A DNA stretch of 64,000 nt, from positions 23,874,176 to 23,938,175 of the forward strand of contig NC_135550.1 in assembly GCF_964340395.1 (NCBI RefSeq), written 5' to 3'. Both the position numbers and the translations under genes were made by a program. How positions within the stretch are numbered: position 1 is the stretch's first letter; the number at the start of each line of letters is the position of its first letter. The DNA comes from Glandiceps talaboti. Lineage: Eukaryota; Hemichordata; Enteropneusta; Spengelidae. Below, in pieces: positions 49,660-61,567 of this stretch. The notes under the pieces are model-generated. The model did not search any database. It saw only the letters and a list, made by a program, of their open reading frames with translations, and had not been told where the DNA came from.

Positions 49660-50763
49660 CTATTTATAGCGAATGCTCTTTCTAGTTAGTTGAGTTGTAT
49701 TAGCTTCGCTGATTCGATCACTGGCGAGAGTGGAACTCCCTCGCATACGTAATTTACGACGGACATTATGGGACAGGAGAGTGTAAAGGAGGGGATTGGC
49801 ACAGCTATTGCTGTATGATAGACACACAAACGCAAAATTTAGAAAAACGATTTCTTGGGTTAAGGGTAAGAGGCCATAAACGTTCAACATTATCAAAAGC
49901 CAGAATGGTAACCAACAGATGAAGAAAACGACGACGATTACCAACACCATTCTGGCCACACGTTTTTTGGTTTGACGTGACTTGGATGTTTCGGCCATGG
50001 CTGTCGATCCGTTTTTACTGAGTAGTGTACACACGATGGTTACATAACATACTGTTATGATTAAAAATGGGATAGGAAAGGCAAAGACAAACACAATGGT
50101 CTTGTAGATTTTATCAAACTGCTCATCCATCAGAGTTTGACATGAACGAATTGTTGTACCATTCGGTTCCTCCACTTTTACCTCCTTGACCTTGACCATG
50201 ATCATCATTGGCAACGAAAAGAGAAGGCTGGTGACCCAAACAGCAATGTTTACATACGATGCTATTGCTCTTAGTCTATATGCCATGGCTTTGAGTGGAA
50301 ACACCACCGCGAAGAATCGATCAGCGCTCATAACAGTCAGAGTAAACACACCCGTTAACATCGTCATTATGTCTATACCAAAGATCAAACGGCAACCAAT
50401 CTCGCCAAACTTATAGTCTGTTATAAGATAGTCAACAGCCACCATTGGGCACGCCAGAACGAATATCAAATCAGCGCATGCTAGACTCAAAATGTAGACA
50501 CTGGTAGTACTCTTTAGTTTGATTCGTCGTGTAACAACATATATAGTGAAGGTATTACCTATCACGCCGATCACAAATATCATGGAAAACACAGGTGGTA
50601 CAATGACATTCAAAAGAGACGGTGTTGAGGTGGTGTTATCAGACGATTGAAAGGAATCATCAGGCTCTTCCGACGACGCCTCGTAATCATATGTTAGAAG
50701 TCTTCTCGACATAAACAAAAGGTCCACGGTACTCCCAGCTTTGTAAACCATTTCTTGCAACAT
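49660..50763 (-). CDS. Class A peptide GPCR, somatostatin/allatostatin-C/urotensin-II receptor-like
   Basis: The coding region is a single exon of 367 residues with seven hydrophobic helices. Landmarks: GN in TM1 (69-70), LACAD with Asp98 in TM2, Cys124 and Cys208 for the extracellular disulfide, DRF at 148-150 in place of DRY, Trp176 in TM4, CWLP (283-286) in TM6 and NPLLY (323-327) in TM7. The TM7 stretch SNSCANPLLY and the KKRVARMVLV start of TM6 are typical of the somatostatin/galanin/opioid-type cluster; TM7 also resembles the urotensin-II receptor. Glycosylation sites are NTT (43) and NGT (201). An in-frame TAG at 50820-50818 lies upstream, so ATG 50763 is the first start. It should be a plasma-membrane receptor for a neuropeptide; the ligand cannot be named from sequence. 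Confidence 0.92.
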   Translation of the reverse strand: MLQEMVYKAGSTVDLLFMSRRLLTYDYEASSEEPDDSFQSSDNTTSTPSLLNVIVPPVFSMIFVIGVIGNTFTIYVVTRRIKLKSTTSVYILSLACADLIFVLACPMVAVDYLITDYKFGEIGCRLIFGIDIMTMLTGVFTLTVMSADRFFAVVFPLKAMAYRLRAIASYVNIAVWVTSLLFSLPMMIMVKVKEVKVEEPNGTTIRSCQTLMDEQFDKIYKTIVFVFAFPIPFLIITVCYVTIVCTLLSKNGSTAMAETSKSRQTKKRVARMVLVIVVVFFICWLPFWLLIMLNVYGLLPLTQEIVFLNFAFVCLSYSNSCANPLLYTLLSHNVRRKLRMRGSSTLASDRISEANTTQLTRKSIRYK

Positions 50764-50852
50764 ACTTTTAGAATGGTGTGACTGAGAAGAGTTGCTGTCA
50801 ATGTAATAAGCAGTATCCTACATATGGAGGCTCATCGTACAATACGGCTTCT
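50764..50852 (-). promoter_or_regulatory. 5' UTR part of GPCR exon with strong splice acceptor
   Basis: On the minus strand TTTTCCTGTTCTTCTTTGTAG ends at 50851, a near-ideal 3' splice site, 87 bp before the ATG. This suggests that one or more non-coding exons lie upstream (coordinates above 50851) and that the coding region is the last exon. Confidence 0.45.
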
Positions 50853-51220
50853 ACAAAGAAGAACAGGAAAATACTCGGTTAGATCTCGTTTTAGAATGTT
50901 AATGATATGATACATGGGTGGAGCTACGATGGTTTCATCGACAAGTAGGACTGCTTACCGTCATTGCAGTGACTTATTACTCTTCACAACATTTCGTTCA
51001 ATTAATAGTAACGAAAGGTGAGCTGAACCCAATCTATGAGTTTACAAAAACCTGGACATCTCTTACCCTGACACTGTATGTTTAGAGAGAATATACGTGA
51101 TACTATTTTTCATTAGATTTCAAGGCGTCATCTTCACTTAAAAATAGAAAATAAATCAACCCTGCAAGGCTCTCACGAATTTAAGAGTACTTTTAATAAT
51201 CAACACAGAGACATAATTTA

Positions 51221-51426
<206 letters not shown>

Positions 51427-51546
51427 AGCAAATGATAACTGGCTAGACTCAACAGAACTCAACTCAAAGGGTGTCCAAAATATCTGACTAGCTTTCGCCC
51501 TGTTAACAGAACATCATTCTAATTTCTATCCATTAATAGAGTACCG

Positions 51547-51777
<231 letters not shown>

Positions 51778-51779
51778 TT

Positions 51780-53660
51780 ATGTATCAATGCAAAACGAAA
51801 AACACAGGGAGCACATGTATACATATACATGTTTGCACGACTCCTCAAACTTCGAGGACAGATTCTACTACTTTGTGAAATTACTTACATCTTAGGATGT
51901 TAACAACACCATATTTGCAGCAGCATGCCATACAATTAGCAATAGCTTAGGGTGGCACTTACTTAACTGTCAAACTGTTCGACGTAACGAGGAACTCGAT
52001 TGACTCTTGTTAATGCTACGTAGGCGATATCTCGTCAACATCAGGACAAGAGTATAACTAAGGAATCAAGACTATGCACATGGAAATTCGATATTATAGA
52101 GTCTAATAGCAAAATAGAACAAATATTCTACAAGCCTTTTTAATAGCAGTGCCTTCTTTCTTTTGTGTATGACCCGAATATGGATGTTTACACATGTAGC
52201 GTTTGTGATGAAAATATGTATTTGTGTATGTATTCACCGTAATCGATTTGTTTTGACAAAGCTAAAAGATTTAAAAAGCAATTTTCTCGCCCCAAGCCAA
52301 TCGTCTGTAAGAGCTGAAACGGTAAAATGTAGACATTACTCATAATCAATGTCCGTATTTCAGTGCACACCTTATTGTGAATAGAAAGTATGCCTCTACT
52401 TGCCAGAAGCTCTTTCCCTAGCCTTCAAATAGAGATCTTCTAGTTTCCTTTCCATTGTCGTATTGTAAACAAACTGATGTGCAATATACTTCTAATATCA
52501 TGTCGTACTAAGCTCTTGATCGCTATTTGCAGAAATGTCTGGCACATTCGTAAATACAACACTATTATTATAATGGAAATTGGTGATTACCAGGTATAAA
52601 GCCGCACGGGAGGGATGGGGGGGGGGGTGCGACTATTATAACATTATTTTACACCGTGTGCGGTTCGTATGGAAACTGTCGGTTTTCACAGATTCGTCCA
52701 GATGTGGTTGGTCATGGCGACAATAACGAGCAGTACGAAACCAGGTTGAGAGTTTGGTGTTGGCTTCTTAAGCCATAAAACTATACTATTAAAATTACGT
52801 CTGTGGGCTACACCACTCCAAAGTTACCATAGAAACAAACGTTTAAATAAAGTGGTGTTTTCCAAATTTCCGGTTTACAAAATTGCTGATGTTTTTTTTT
52901 AAAAGTTCATGAATCATGACAGCGTGCTATCATAATGAACTTGAATAATGGAAGTTGGATTAGACTTGGCAAAACACAGATTTAAATAATGGTTAAATAG
53001 AAGCAAATTAGGCAAAGGAGATGTGCTATTACATTTATGTATGGATATGTGAACATGTTGTGTTAGTGCGATGTGTAGTTTTATTAATATTGACAACACA
53101 AACTTTCCGTTCACTAGTGGTACGCTATTAATATGCTAATAGTTTCAATTTGATCATTACTTATAACACCTACTACAATATGTGCACTTTATAATTATAT
53201 GATTAATGTCACAAAGACAAACATGTGCCGTAGACAGGAAACCAACCGTAACTTACCGGCGGGATCTTTGTTGAATTGAATTGAAAATTATATTTTCATT
53301 ATACATCACTATCAAACGTGTGTATTCTCAACACAGTAATCAAAATATGAAATGATAAAAATACGCGTATTTCACTCTACACGTATGGTGAATCAGGATT
53401 GGTAGAAACTAGAATGTCTATACATTGTGTGGTCCATGTTCCATCCAAATTAGAAATAAGAAAACCCTTTGCTACTTTTTCATACCAGACTTCACATCCT
53501 TTCCCATCAATAGTATTATGCTATCAGCATTATCAATAAATGTCATTCATTGATCTTACAGGAAACAATATGCACAATAGTGTTACAGGTGGTAACAAGT
53601 GGCGGATTACATACAGTACGAACGTAGGAGGGTTGTTGTCGGAAATACGAGAAAACGAAG
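51780..53660. other. Intergenic; no gene seen
   Basis: Short open frames only. A TTGAATTGAATTGAAAATTATATTTTCAT stretch near 53270 resembles the antisense LINE tail at 2.4 kb and may be the tip of another truncated copy. Confidence 0.4.
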
Positions 53661-53662
53661 AG

Positions 53663-53713
53663 TTATCTATCTATCTATATATCTACCTATCTATCTATCT
53701 ATCTATCTATCTA

Positions 53714-53772
<59 letters not shown>

Positions 53773-53774
53773 AT
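53663..53774. repeat. (CTAT)n microsatellite
   Basis: About 27 CTAT units with small ATAT and CTAC interruptions in the first third. The preceding 100 bp contain an open frame behind a TTACAG acceptor, but it runs into the repeat. Confidence 0.97.
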
Positions 53775-55690
53775 AAAGTATATAATCTAGTCATGTTTAT
53801 TTAGGACAACGTTTTAGGACATATTTTATTCAAGCATAACATTTGTTGAATTGCTTCCATGGAAAACGCTACAGTGTAGGTGTACGTCTGTTTTTTTATT
53901 TGTTCGATACATCCAATCCATATTTATCAACCTACCTAATGTTAGACATATGAATTGCAGACAATAAATGGTCCATAGCCTTGCCTTCGGGTAAATCATA
54001 AATTCAGTGTATCAATCTCGAGCTTGCATGCATTTATGAATGGCAGAACAAATTGCTTTCAGGCTTGTGTTGTTAAAATGTTTTATTCCTACCTACTTAT
54101 TGGTAATGACATTTAAATGGAACAAGTTGCTAAGATTTCTTGTAATACAAACATGCATGCAATTTATGAATGTCGCAGATAATATTGCTGAAATAACACA
54201 GTGAATGGTCACCTTGACTTCAGCAGTTATCGATCCCTGCCACATTCATCACAAAGTTTTAAGAACTTATACTGACTAATGAGTATTCCATCAGCCTGTA
54301 GACATCTAAGGTTGAACTTAGGTGTTCCAAAACCTTAAATCGCATAATACACAATTGCTTTATCGATGTGTTGAAAGTTACTGTATTTTGGTAAATATAT
54401 TGTAGCGATGACCAGCTCGAACTCTTAATAAATGCTAAATTTGGTGCTTTTTTATGATGGAAAATCCACTATCCCATAGAATCTATATTGATTGGCTTGC
54501 TTGTTAAATTGTATACGGCTTTCGCGACGTGATGAATCCAATGGGTCTATGTCACACCCAATTTAGTGGTTGCCATGTCAACAGATGGGATTTTTTTTCA
54601 TCAAAGTCATTGCAACCAAACTAATTATCGCAGTGCCATGAAACTGTAGTGTTCCTGATTCACTGTGTTAGCACAAGCTAGAAATTCAATGAGTTGCAGA
54701 TCAAACGAGGTTGTATCAATTTATACAATAAATCTGCGAAAATTATGCATGGTATCACCATGAACAGTACATCTACCGAAGTATTTCAACATGTAAGGAC
54801 TCTCACGGTTGGAATCACTATTCGCTATTTGGGTCACCAGGATAATCAAATGAAGAGTCAGGACTGACTCTCCCTGTCTGCCAAACTATATCAGTTGGAC
54901 AGAAACGAAGACTGACATGTACATTTCAGGGTTTCATAATTCATCCTGTTCATGGAACATTTGAACAGTTTATGATAATCGACATACAATCAATTATTGT
55001 TGATAATTATTGACATAATGAATATTTTGTAAATTTAAGCACAAATCGTTTACAAAGTGGAAAGAATTACCAATGAGCAGACCGTATCCATGTGACGATG
55101 CTATTTTGATGTTTACCTTTCTCAAGTAATGGAACAATATAAACCGTTTTGAAGACAAACACATGTTGACATTCAAGTATGTTTTAAGACCCACGAAAAA
55201 CATACTTTTGTGTCTATGACCCACGCTTTTTCCAAAACCGAAGAGAAATCTGTTTCTTAGCTCTTGACATTTCATGAAGAAAGTTTAACCAATGCCATTA
55301 GTGATTTCGATGAAAACCGCTTGATGACATTCATTAGAAAGAGACAGAATCAAGGTAACAAACTGTAGTGAAATCATTGAAACCTCTACTGTGTAATTTC
55401 TCTTCACTTCGAAGTCAATGACAATCTGTTCTACTTCATTTGTATTATTGACAATGTAGGTCCATCAGATTATTGTAATTAACTGAAACACTTTTAGCTG
55501 GAAAGTGAGTATTTTCTTGATGTAATTGGAGGGAAAACGAAGTGTCACAGGCTCTATTGATAAAGGTCTTTGAATGGTATTGTCAATCATAGCCGTGTTA
55601 TGTGTACTTCTAAAATACATATGTACTTTACAAAACATGTACGGAAGACATACATTATAGTTGTCTCTGTAATAAGGTGACTAATTTATT
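53775..55690. other. Intergenic; no gene seen
   Basis: AT-rich sequence with no exon, RNA gene or repeat that I can support on either strand. Confidence 0.5.
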
Positions 55691-55714
55691 ACTCTCTGTC
55701 TCTGTCTGTCTCTG

Positions 55715-55746
<32 letters not shown>

Positions 55747-55972
55747 ATGTATGTATGTATGTATGTATGTATGTATGTATGTATGTATGTATGTATGTAT
55801 GTATGTATGTATGTATGTATGTATGTATGTATGTATGTATGTATGTGTGTGTGTGCATGCGTGCGTGTGTGTATGTATGTGTGTATGTATGTATGTATGT
55901 ATGTATGTATGTATGTATGTATGTATGTATGTATGTACGTACGTACGTACGTACGTATGTATACTATGTATG
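55691..55972. repeat. Composite (TC)n-(ATGT)n-(GT)n-(ATGT)n-(ACGT)n microsatellite
   Basis: TC/TGTC units span 55691-55746, ATGT units about 55747-55845, a GTGTGTGCATGCGTGCGTGTGT block, a second ATGT run to about 55936, then five ACGT units. It shares its block order with the loci at 0.25 and 24.7 kb. Confidence 0.98.
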
Positions 55973-57707
55973 CATTCATTTATGTGTGATTATGCGACGT
56001 GTGTTTATTATACATATTCAGTCATTCTAAACATTTGCGATTGTAATAAATGAATTTAGAAGGCCAACTTTTAAAGTAGATTGGAGAAATAAATCAGTGT
56101 TTTATATACTATGTAGCTGACAGATAATTTATTAACCTTTCGTGAACAATTTTGCAAATATTAGATGATTGATTCATTGTTTTTTTTCTAGGGATGGTTG
56201 AAGGCGATACTGTACAGCAACTCTATCAAGTTTCTATGTATCATTTTCACCCCATGGTGTCACCATGGCATGCAATTCAACAATCATGCAATATCCATCC
56301 ATTTGTAGATGCATTATTTGTTTTGAAGCTATGTACTTGGTATCCCTTTGCTTGATAGGGACTCATCAAGTGATGTGTTCTGCAGGAGCACAAACGTCTT
56401 TCAGCTATAATGCGTTACCAGCGATTGCATTTTCATTTCACGGTCCATTTAAGCTCTATAACTGCCACGTCTCATCATGACATACGTCTTAGTAACGTGG
56501 CTATTTTGAGCAGGGTTGAAAAGTCCTTCACTTTGAAGTACATTAATGTGATATTGTGTGGTAGATAATGACCGTAACTTTTACATTTAAGTTTGAAATA
56601 TTCATAACTATTCAGCCCATTTCAAATCATGTTTAAATTCTGTGAAGGTTTGAAAAGCAACTCATTGATCACTATGTTGATTACTATGTATATCGTGTTC
56701 ATGTGTTGATTTACACTGTACAACTGTTTTATTTTTTGATAGACCTTATGATTTCACATGGTTACTTTTTCCCCTGTAGACACGAACTTTTTTTCTTGAA
56801 TTATTGCTTTTTCATGTCTGGAATCCTAAAAACAGAATTATGCTCGAGATACAAATATTACAAATTTTAGAATAACAAGTCTGGGTGATAAGTTGAGCAA
56901 GTTGTGCACCACCAGGAGCATCAATAACAACGAGGAATGTTTTGGTCTCGTTTGAAGGTATATTTACGTTTTACAGCATCGATATAATATGACTGTAATG
57001 ACTCTAACGTTCAGCAATGTTGTGAAGCGTGACTTGCAGGAAAAAACTAACCATAATTCATTGGTATCAATTTACACTTGTCAGTTTTGATCAAACCACT
57101 GACGTAAAACTTTATCAAACAAAGCGAACAAGGTATTACTGTACTAACAATCAATATTCATAACCCGTTATAACCTCGATTAAAACCTTCCAATACCTCT
57201 CCCCTTTAGCTATGATAACCTGAAGACCGTGATAAATAGTTAGCTACTTGACACTTCCCGAGTGTATATTATGCATGGCTATATAACTGGTCGCCTTCCT
57301 CTGCATTGATGGGAGTCAGTGTATTTTCCACATAATATGGTTAGCTTCAAAGTTATTGTTATTCTTCTCCGGCATTCATAATGTGCTACGTCAGCATGAG
57401 TTAAAGTGCCACCGAGTTCTGAGGTCCGACTCTCAGCAGTATACATCATATGATACCATTCAATACCAGAAAAAAGGACTTTGTGTGGTCTTTTTTACTA
57501 CGCACTTTCTATCACGTGCACACACGTTCTAATTCACATTTTCAAACACATGAAAATTATTATAGCTGTTTATTACTGGTTAGATAATTAATAACCATCT
57601 AGGCATATTTTCTTTAAATTCCCAACATATTCCGACCATTAGGACACTGTCACAGTGTTACAAATTTACTTTCAAGTCATAATGAATACTTTTGGGTTTG
57701 TTTATAG
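55973..57707. other. No firm gene; possible upstream exons of the 57.7-60.6 kb gene
   Basis: Two good acceptors (TTTTTTTTCTAG at about 56191 and CCTCTCCCCTTTAG at about 57211) precede short open frames, but no donor with the needed phase was found, so the start of the downstream gene is not assigned here. Confidence 0.35.
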
Positions 57708-57760
57708 GCATGGCGCTGTTCGGATGTCAGAATAACATTTTGTCATTTACAAATGACTTG
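57708..57760 (+). CDS. ILEI/FAM3-like extracellular protein, exon W (putative)
   Basis: A 53-bp segment sits between acceptor TTTGGGTTTGTTTATAG and donor GTAGAT. It begins in phase 1 (GC completes a codon) and ends in phase 0, matching the next exon. The peptide ends LFGCQNNILSFTNDL, a Gly-Cys followed by a short strand, which is how ILEI/GG domains often begin just before the Arg-Gly strand. It is short, so support comes mainly from phase agreement and motif order. No upstream exon was found. Confidence 0.33.
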
Positions 57761-58074
57761 GTAGATACATGTATATAGTATTATACCTTGATACCAATGT
57801 TCTCAGATATCTTTTTTTTGTATATGCATATGTACATATGGAATACGTCAAATTGCATAATTAATTAATTATATGTACCAACTTGGTGATATGACATGTA
57901 ATAATTTCTTTCAAAGAATCTCGTCTAATGCAGAGGACATAATTATCATATCTAGATACCAATACCCTCTAGGTACACACTTTCTTATGCAATATATATG
58001 ATCAATGCTGCTTGCATTTAACATGTCTAATTTATATTAGTGAAAATCATTTACATTCAACCTTGCTCTTTCAG

Positions 58075-58192
58075 TATTATGAGAGAGGTTATGAGTTTCA
58101 GGTTGTGTCACGAGATGGCGCTGTACACACTCATTCATGCTTTAATGTCTTGACAATTTACTACACAAGCAATGGGGCAAGGCACAAAAACA
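58075..58192 (+). CDS. ILEI/FAM3-like extracellular protein, exon X (putative)
   Basis: Acceptor TTGCTCTTTCAG and donor GTAAGC bound 39 codons plus one base. The peptide YYERGYEFQVVSRDGAVHTH followed by a Cys-Phe-Asn strand fits the ILEI/FAM3 (GG-domain) core, in which an RG-x-x-x-x-V-V strand is followed by a turn (often Asp/Asn-Gly) and a strand usually ending Phe-Asp. Proteins with this fold are secreted (FAM3 cytokine-like group) or part of larger extracellular and Golgi proteins such as POMGNT1 and CEMIP. The Phe-Asp is Phe-Asn here. The best supported exon of this model; family assignment is tentative. Confidence 0.45.
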
Positions 58193-58851
58193 GTAAGCGT
58201 CTTTTCTTTCGTACCTATAAAGGGAATATAATTTACAGCTGGGTGTGTATGATATACGCTAGGCCATCGTTTTAACGCAAACGAGCAATATCGCCAATCT
58301 AACATTGTATATGTTATCCATCATATGCAGTAGTTAGAGTAAATCAAGTCAACGTTTCGCTGTTTGATGTAATCATACCATAAGTTAATTGAATGCCAAG
58401 CCAGTGACATTTTAATAAAACTCTGCTTGCTCACCTAAACCACTAATGGAAACAGGAAAAGAAATTGATATCTGAAGTCAGCTTAAATAACAGTTTTTAG
58501 CCAAACAAGTATTCAAATGTCTTCTAAGATTTACGTAATCAGTTGCACAATATTACTTATTTTTTCCAATGTTTGTAACGGTGCAAATTGAAAGCTAGCC
58601 AATGAATTAATCAAAGCTCTCAAAAGGGACGATGGTGGCGTTAAACTATATTTAACTGTGCAGTGTCTTGTTTGTAATAGCAGGCATGCTCAATCACCTT
58701 GTAGAATCAAGTGGATGAATCTATCACAAAATATCATGATCTAACATCTACACGTTTCTCAGCGTTGTTTGCTTGTTAGGTCGTTCTTGAGCTGATTGAG
58801 TATGTGAATGAATGGAAGACAGTATATTTTATGTTATTTGGATAGGAACGC

Positions 58852-59073
58852 TGTATTGTATTGTATTGTATTGTATTGTATTGTATTGTATTGCATTGTA
58901 TTGTATTGTATTATTGTATTGTATTGTATTGTATTGTGTTGTATTGTATTGTATTGTATTGTATTGTATTGTATTGTATTGTATCGCATCGTAGCGTATG
59001 GTGTGGTATCGCATTGTATAATATAATATTGTATTGTACTGTACTGTACTGTACTGTACTGTACTGTGCTGTA
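58852..59073. repeat. (TTGTA)n then (CTGTA)n pentanucleotide array
   Basis: About 25 TTGTA units with single-base variants pass through a degenerate TCGCATCGTAGCG segment into about eight CTGTA units (59030-59073). It lies in the intron between exons X and Y. Confidence 0.95.
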
Positions 59074-60071
59074 CTACCTAGATGCTAGGGTCATTGAGCT
59101 TTATTTGCATTAAGGACAAACATCGTATGTGATGTACAATAATGCTTCTATTAAATGGAGGAAGGTATAAATCCCAAAGTATTGCAAAATAATGCAAATA
59201 TGAATATGCGATATCGAGATCAATGTAGCGCAGTATACTTCTATAATGTCCTTAATGGTAGTGTAACGTTTCAATATGTATATTGCAGCCTTTCACAAAT
59301 GTTTTGATCATATACGCTAGGGACATCCTTAGTTTTGTTATTTTACTGAAATGTAACACAGCCTTTCCTAACATTGAAATTGTTCTTGCAGATTAGGTGT
59401 TCTCTCACTCTGGGGGATAAAACTAAAGCAGGTAGACTATAACTTGCATTTGTAGTAAACAACGCAGACCCGTCCCGAGCTGAGCTAGATATATGCGTTT
59501 GGATGAACATGGACGCCTTTGACTTTTAGAAATCAATCAAACGCACCATGTCAAGTACTATGTATAATACTAAGCAGCCGATGTTATGCATGGCCGTGTA
59601 ATACATTTTGAATTTATTGAGAATACTATACTTTTATTACGCACACTAATATGTCGGTACTGATTAGTTAATACTGAAAAGGGTGATGACACAACACAGG
59701 GAAGAAGTGTGGCGACTGTTGGCGAACTCCTTAACTATGATGTATTTCGTGAAAAGTGGGCAATGCAGATGAAGTACCCCAAATAATACTTAATTCAATC
59801 AAAAAAAGTGAATTGAAGGAAAGCGAAAACGTTTTAAGTGAATTAATGTAGCTGAAAAAGACGTACGAGCTATTGCATCGTAAAATGGCCATATTTTACA
59901 AACGATTTCAAGAGGTGTGTAAATTTATATTTCGTGTCAGCATGTTGCCAACCAGGTGACAAATAACCTCAACATGTCACATCATTTGCAGACAGACGTG
60001 TTATGTTATAGAGGTGATCTGACACACATGTAGTATATGATTCATTAAATTTTAATTAAAGCCATTGGCAG

Positions 60072-60203
60072 TACGAGCTAACCTAGATTTTGCAGCTGCA
60101 ATACGGAAGCTATCTACAGAAAAAAATCCAAGACAGTGGGTATTAGACTGGAACGCCGGCCACTCGAAGAAATACAGACATTTTGCAAACTTTGGATTCA
60201 GGG
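60072..60203 (+). CDS. ILEI/FAM3-like extracellular protein, exon Y (putative)
   Basis: A 132-bp segment starts after ATTGGCAG, ends at GTAATT, and is phase 1 at both ends, joining in frame with exons X (new codon ATA, Ile) and Z (new codon GTC, Val). It encodes an amphipathic helix (FAAAIRKLSTEK), a strand (RQWVLDW) and a segment ending ANFGFR. In ILEI domains a helix, an IVL strand, and then a Leu-Gly-Phe-Arg motif occur in the same order, which supports one domain across W-X-Y. The acceptor's pyrimidine tract is weak. In this frame the sequence is more protein-like than its surroundings. Confidence 0.42.
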
Positions 60204-60295
60204 GTAATTAATTCAGTCATTCTCTTATTACGTTAATTGCGATTGCCAAGAAACACAGAGTTGAAACTTATTCCTAATTCATTGTTCTTTGAAAG

Positions 60296-60561
60296 TCCAA
60301 GCAGTAGATAAGCATTGCGTCATGAACATGACGCGGGGAAACGATGTATCATTGCAAGTAACTATGACCCGAGTTTTGGTTATTCTAATCAGACTTCTGA
60401 TGGAAGTACATAACAGTGTCAATTGGTGTATCGTTATATATACATTTCGTTACCATGGCAAAATCATCCTGATGATAACCATAACGTCTCATCATGCCAA
60501 GAAGTCTCAGCTGTCTCCCAACAACAATGCATTGTGTAGAAAAAGACAAAGTATAGAATAA
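60296..60561 (+). CDS. ILEI/FAM3-like extracellular protein, exon Z (putative, possibly terminal)
   Basis: The exon starts after CATTGTTCTTTGAAAG in phase 1 and stays open for 87 codons to TAA at 60559-60561, unusually long for this AT-rich background. The first part (NMTRGNDVSLQVTMTR) looks extracellular with an N-glycosylation site NMT; then come hydrophobic segments and a basic end (RKRQSIE). It could be a terminal exon, or only its first 66 bp may be coding if the CAA/GTAACT donor is used. No family was recognised for this part alone. Confidence 0.3.
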
Positions 60562-61482
60562 TCTATAATAAGTAGAGTACTACTGCACCAGTATATCATT
60601 ACCTGATATGATTCTAGGTGGTTATCATTTTTAAACCTACACTATAACTAGCTGAAACTGGGACATGTTTTCGTCAAATAATTAGTAATCATAGATAAAT
60701 TCACTAGAAATGGGCCAATTACTTATAAAAAAGACATTGTATCTGAGAATTAGCGGTCAATATTATCTGAAAGGTAGTGTAGTGGCAAATTTAAATCGAG
60801 CGAAAACTTGGTTTTGAACCTGTCACCATGTTAAGATTGTACTAGTTGTAACTGGAGTATTATTTTTTTAGTCAGACAGCCACAATAGATGTATATCATT
60901 ACCTGGTCAATGACATTGTAACTGTGTTTAAATGGATGAAATCCAAGTAACCCTACACAATGTATATTTTCTTGTTTTCCAGCGCAACACCTATGTTGAA
61001 ATGGGGATTAGTTGAACTAAACCAAATGGATCGTAATGACACATCTACTTTAAACATAAATACACAATTATAATGTTATTGAAGATAATCGAAATTCTAA
61101 TGTTCGAAGTGTAGAGAGATTAGCGTTTGACTCGGTAACGAATCCGAGTTACTACAGGTGGAAAAGTCTCCGAGCATTAACGTTTTAGCACGGGAAACAA
61201 TTACAAATCAAAGCACTGTTGAAAATCGATTGCTGAAAGTTTCAACGTCTTCTCACCTCTTTAAGTCATGAATATGTTTACGGGATTCTCACACAATACC
61301 AAGACTTAAATGTTGAATTGCTAGGCGGCCTTTCAAATTTTTGAAATAGATTGGGTTCAACTTTGATCTTAAAACGAGATGATAAACAAGATCATGTGCT
61401 CATCGAAGGTAGGTTTGCAGTTATTCTAACGTGATTGATACTGAGCGATGTGAGACACACATTCACCCATCACTCATTCACA

Positions 61483-61506
61483 CGTGTGTGTGTACGTACG
61501 TACGTA

Positions 61507-61543
<37 letters not shown>

Positions 61544-61550
61544 ACACACG
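61483..61550. repeat. (GT)-(ACGT)n-(AC)n microsatellite
   Basis: Short GT run, then five ACGT units, then about 20 AC units with one AT break. The ACGT block parallels the one at 55.94 kb. Confidence 0.96.
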
Positions 61551-61567
61551 TGCGGTATAATTATATT

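Noticed and set aside
50186-50416. Plus-strand open frame inside the GPCR
   Set aside because: It is the antisense shadow of a well-supported seven-helix receptor.
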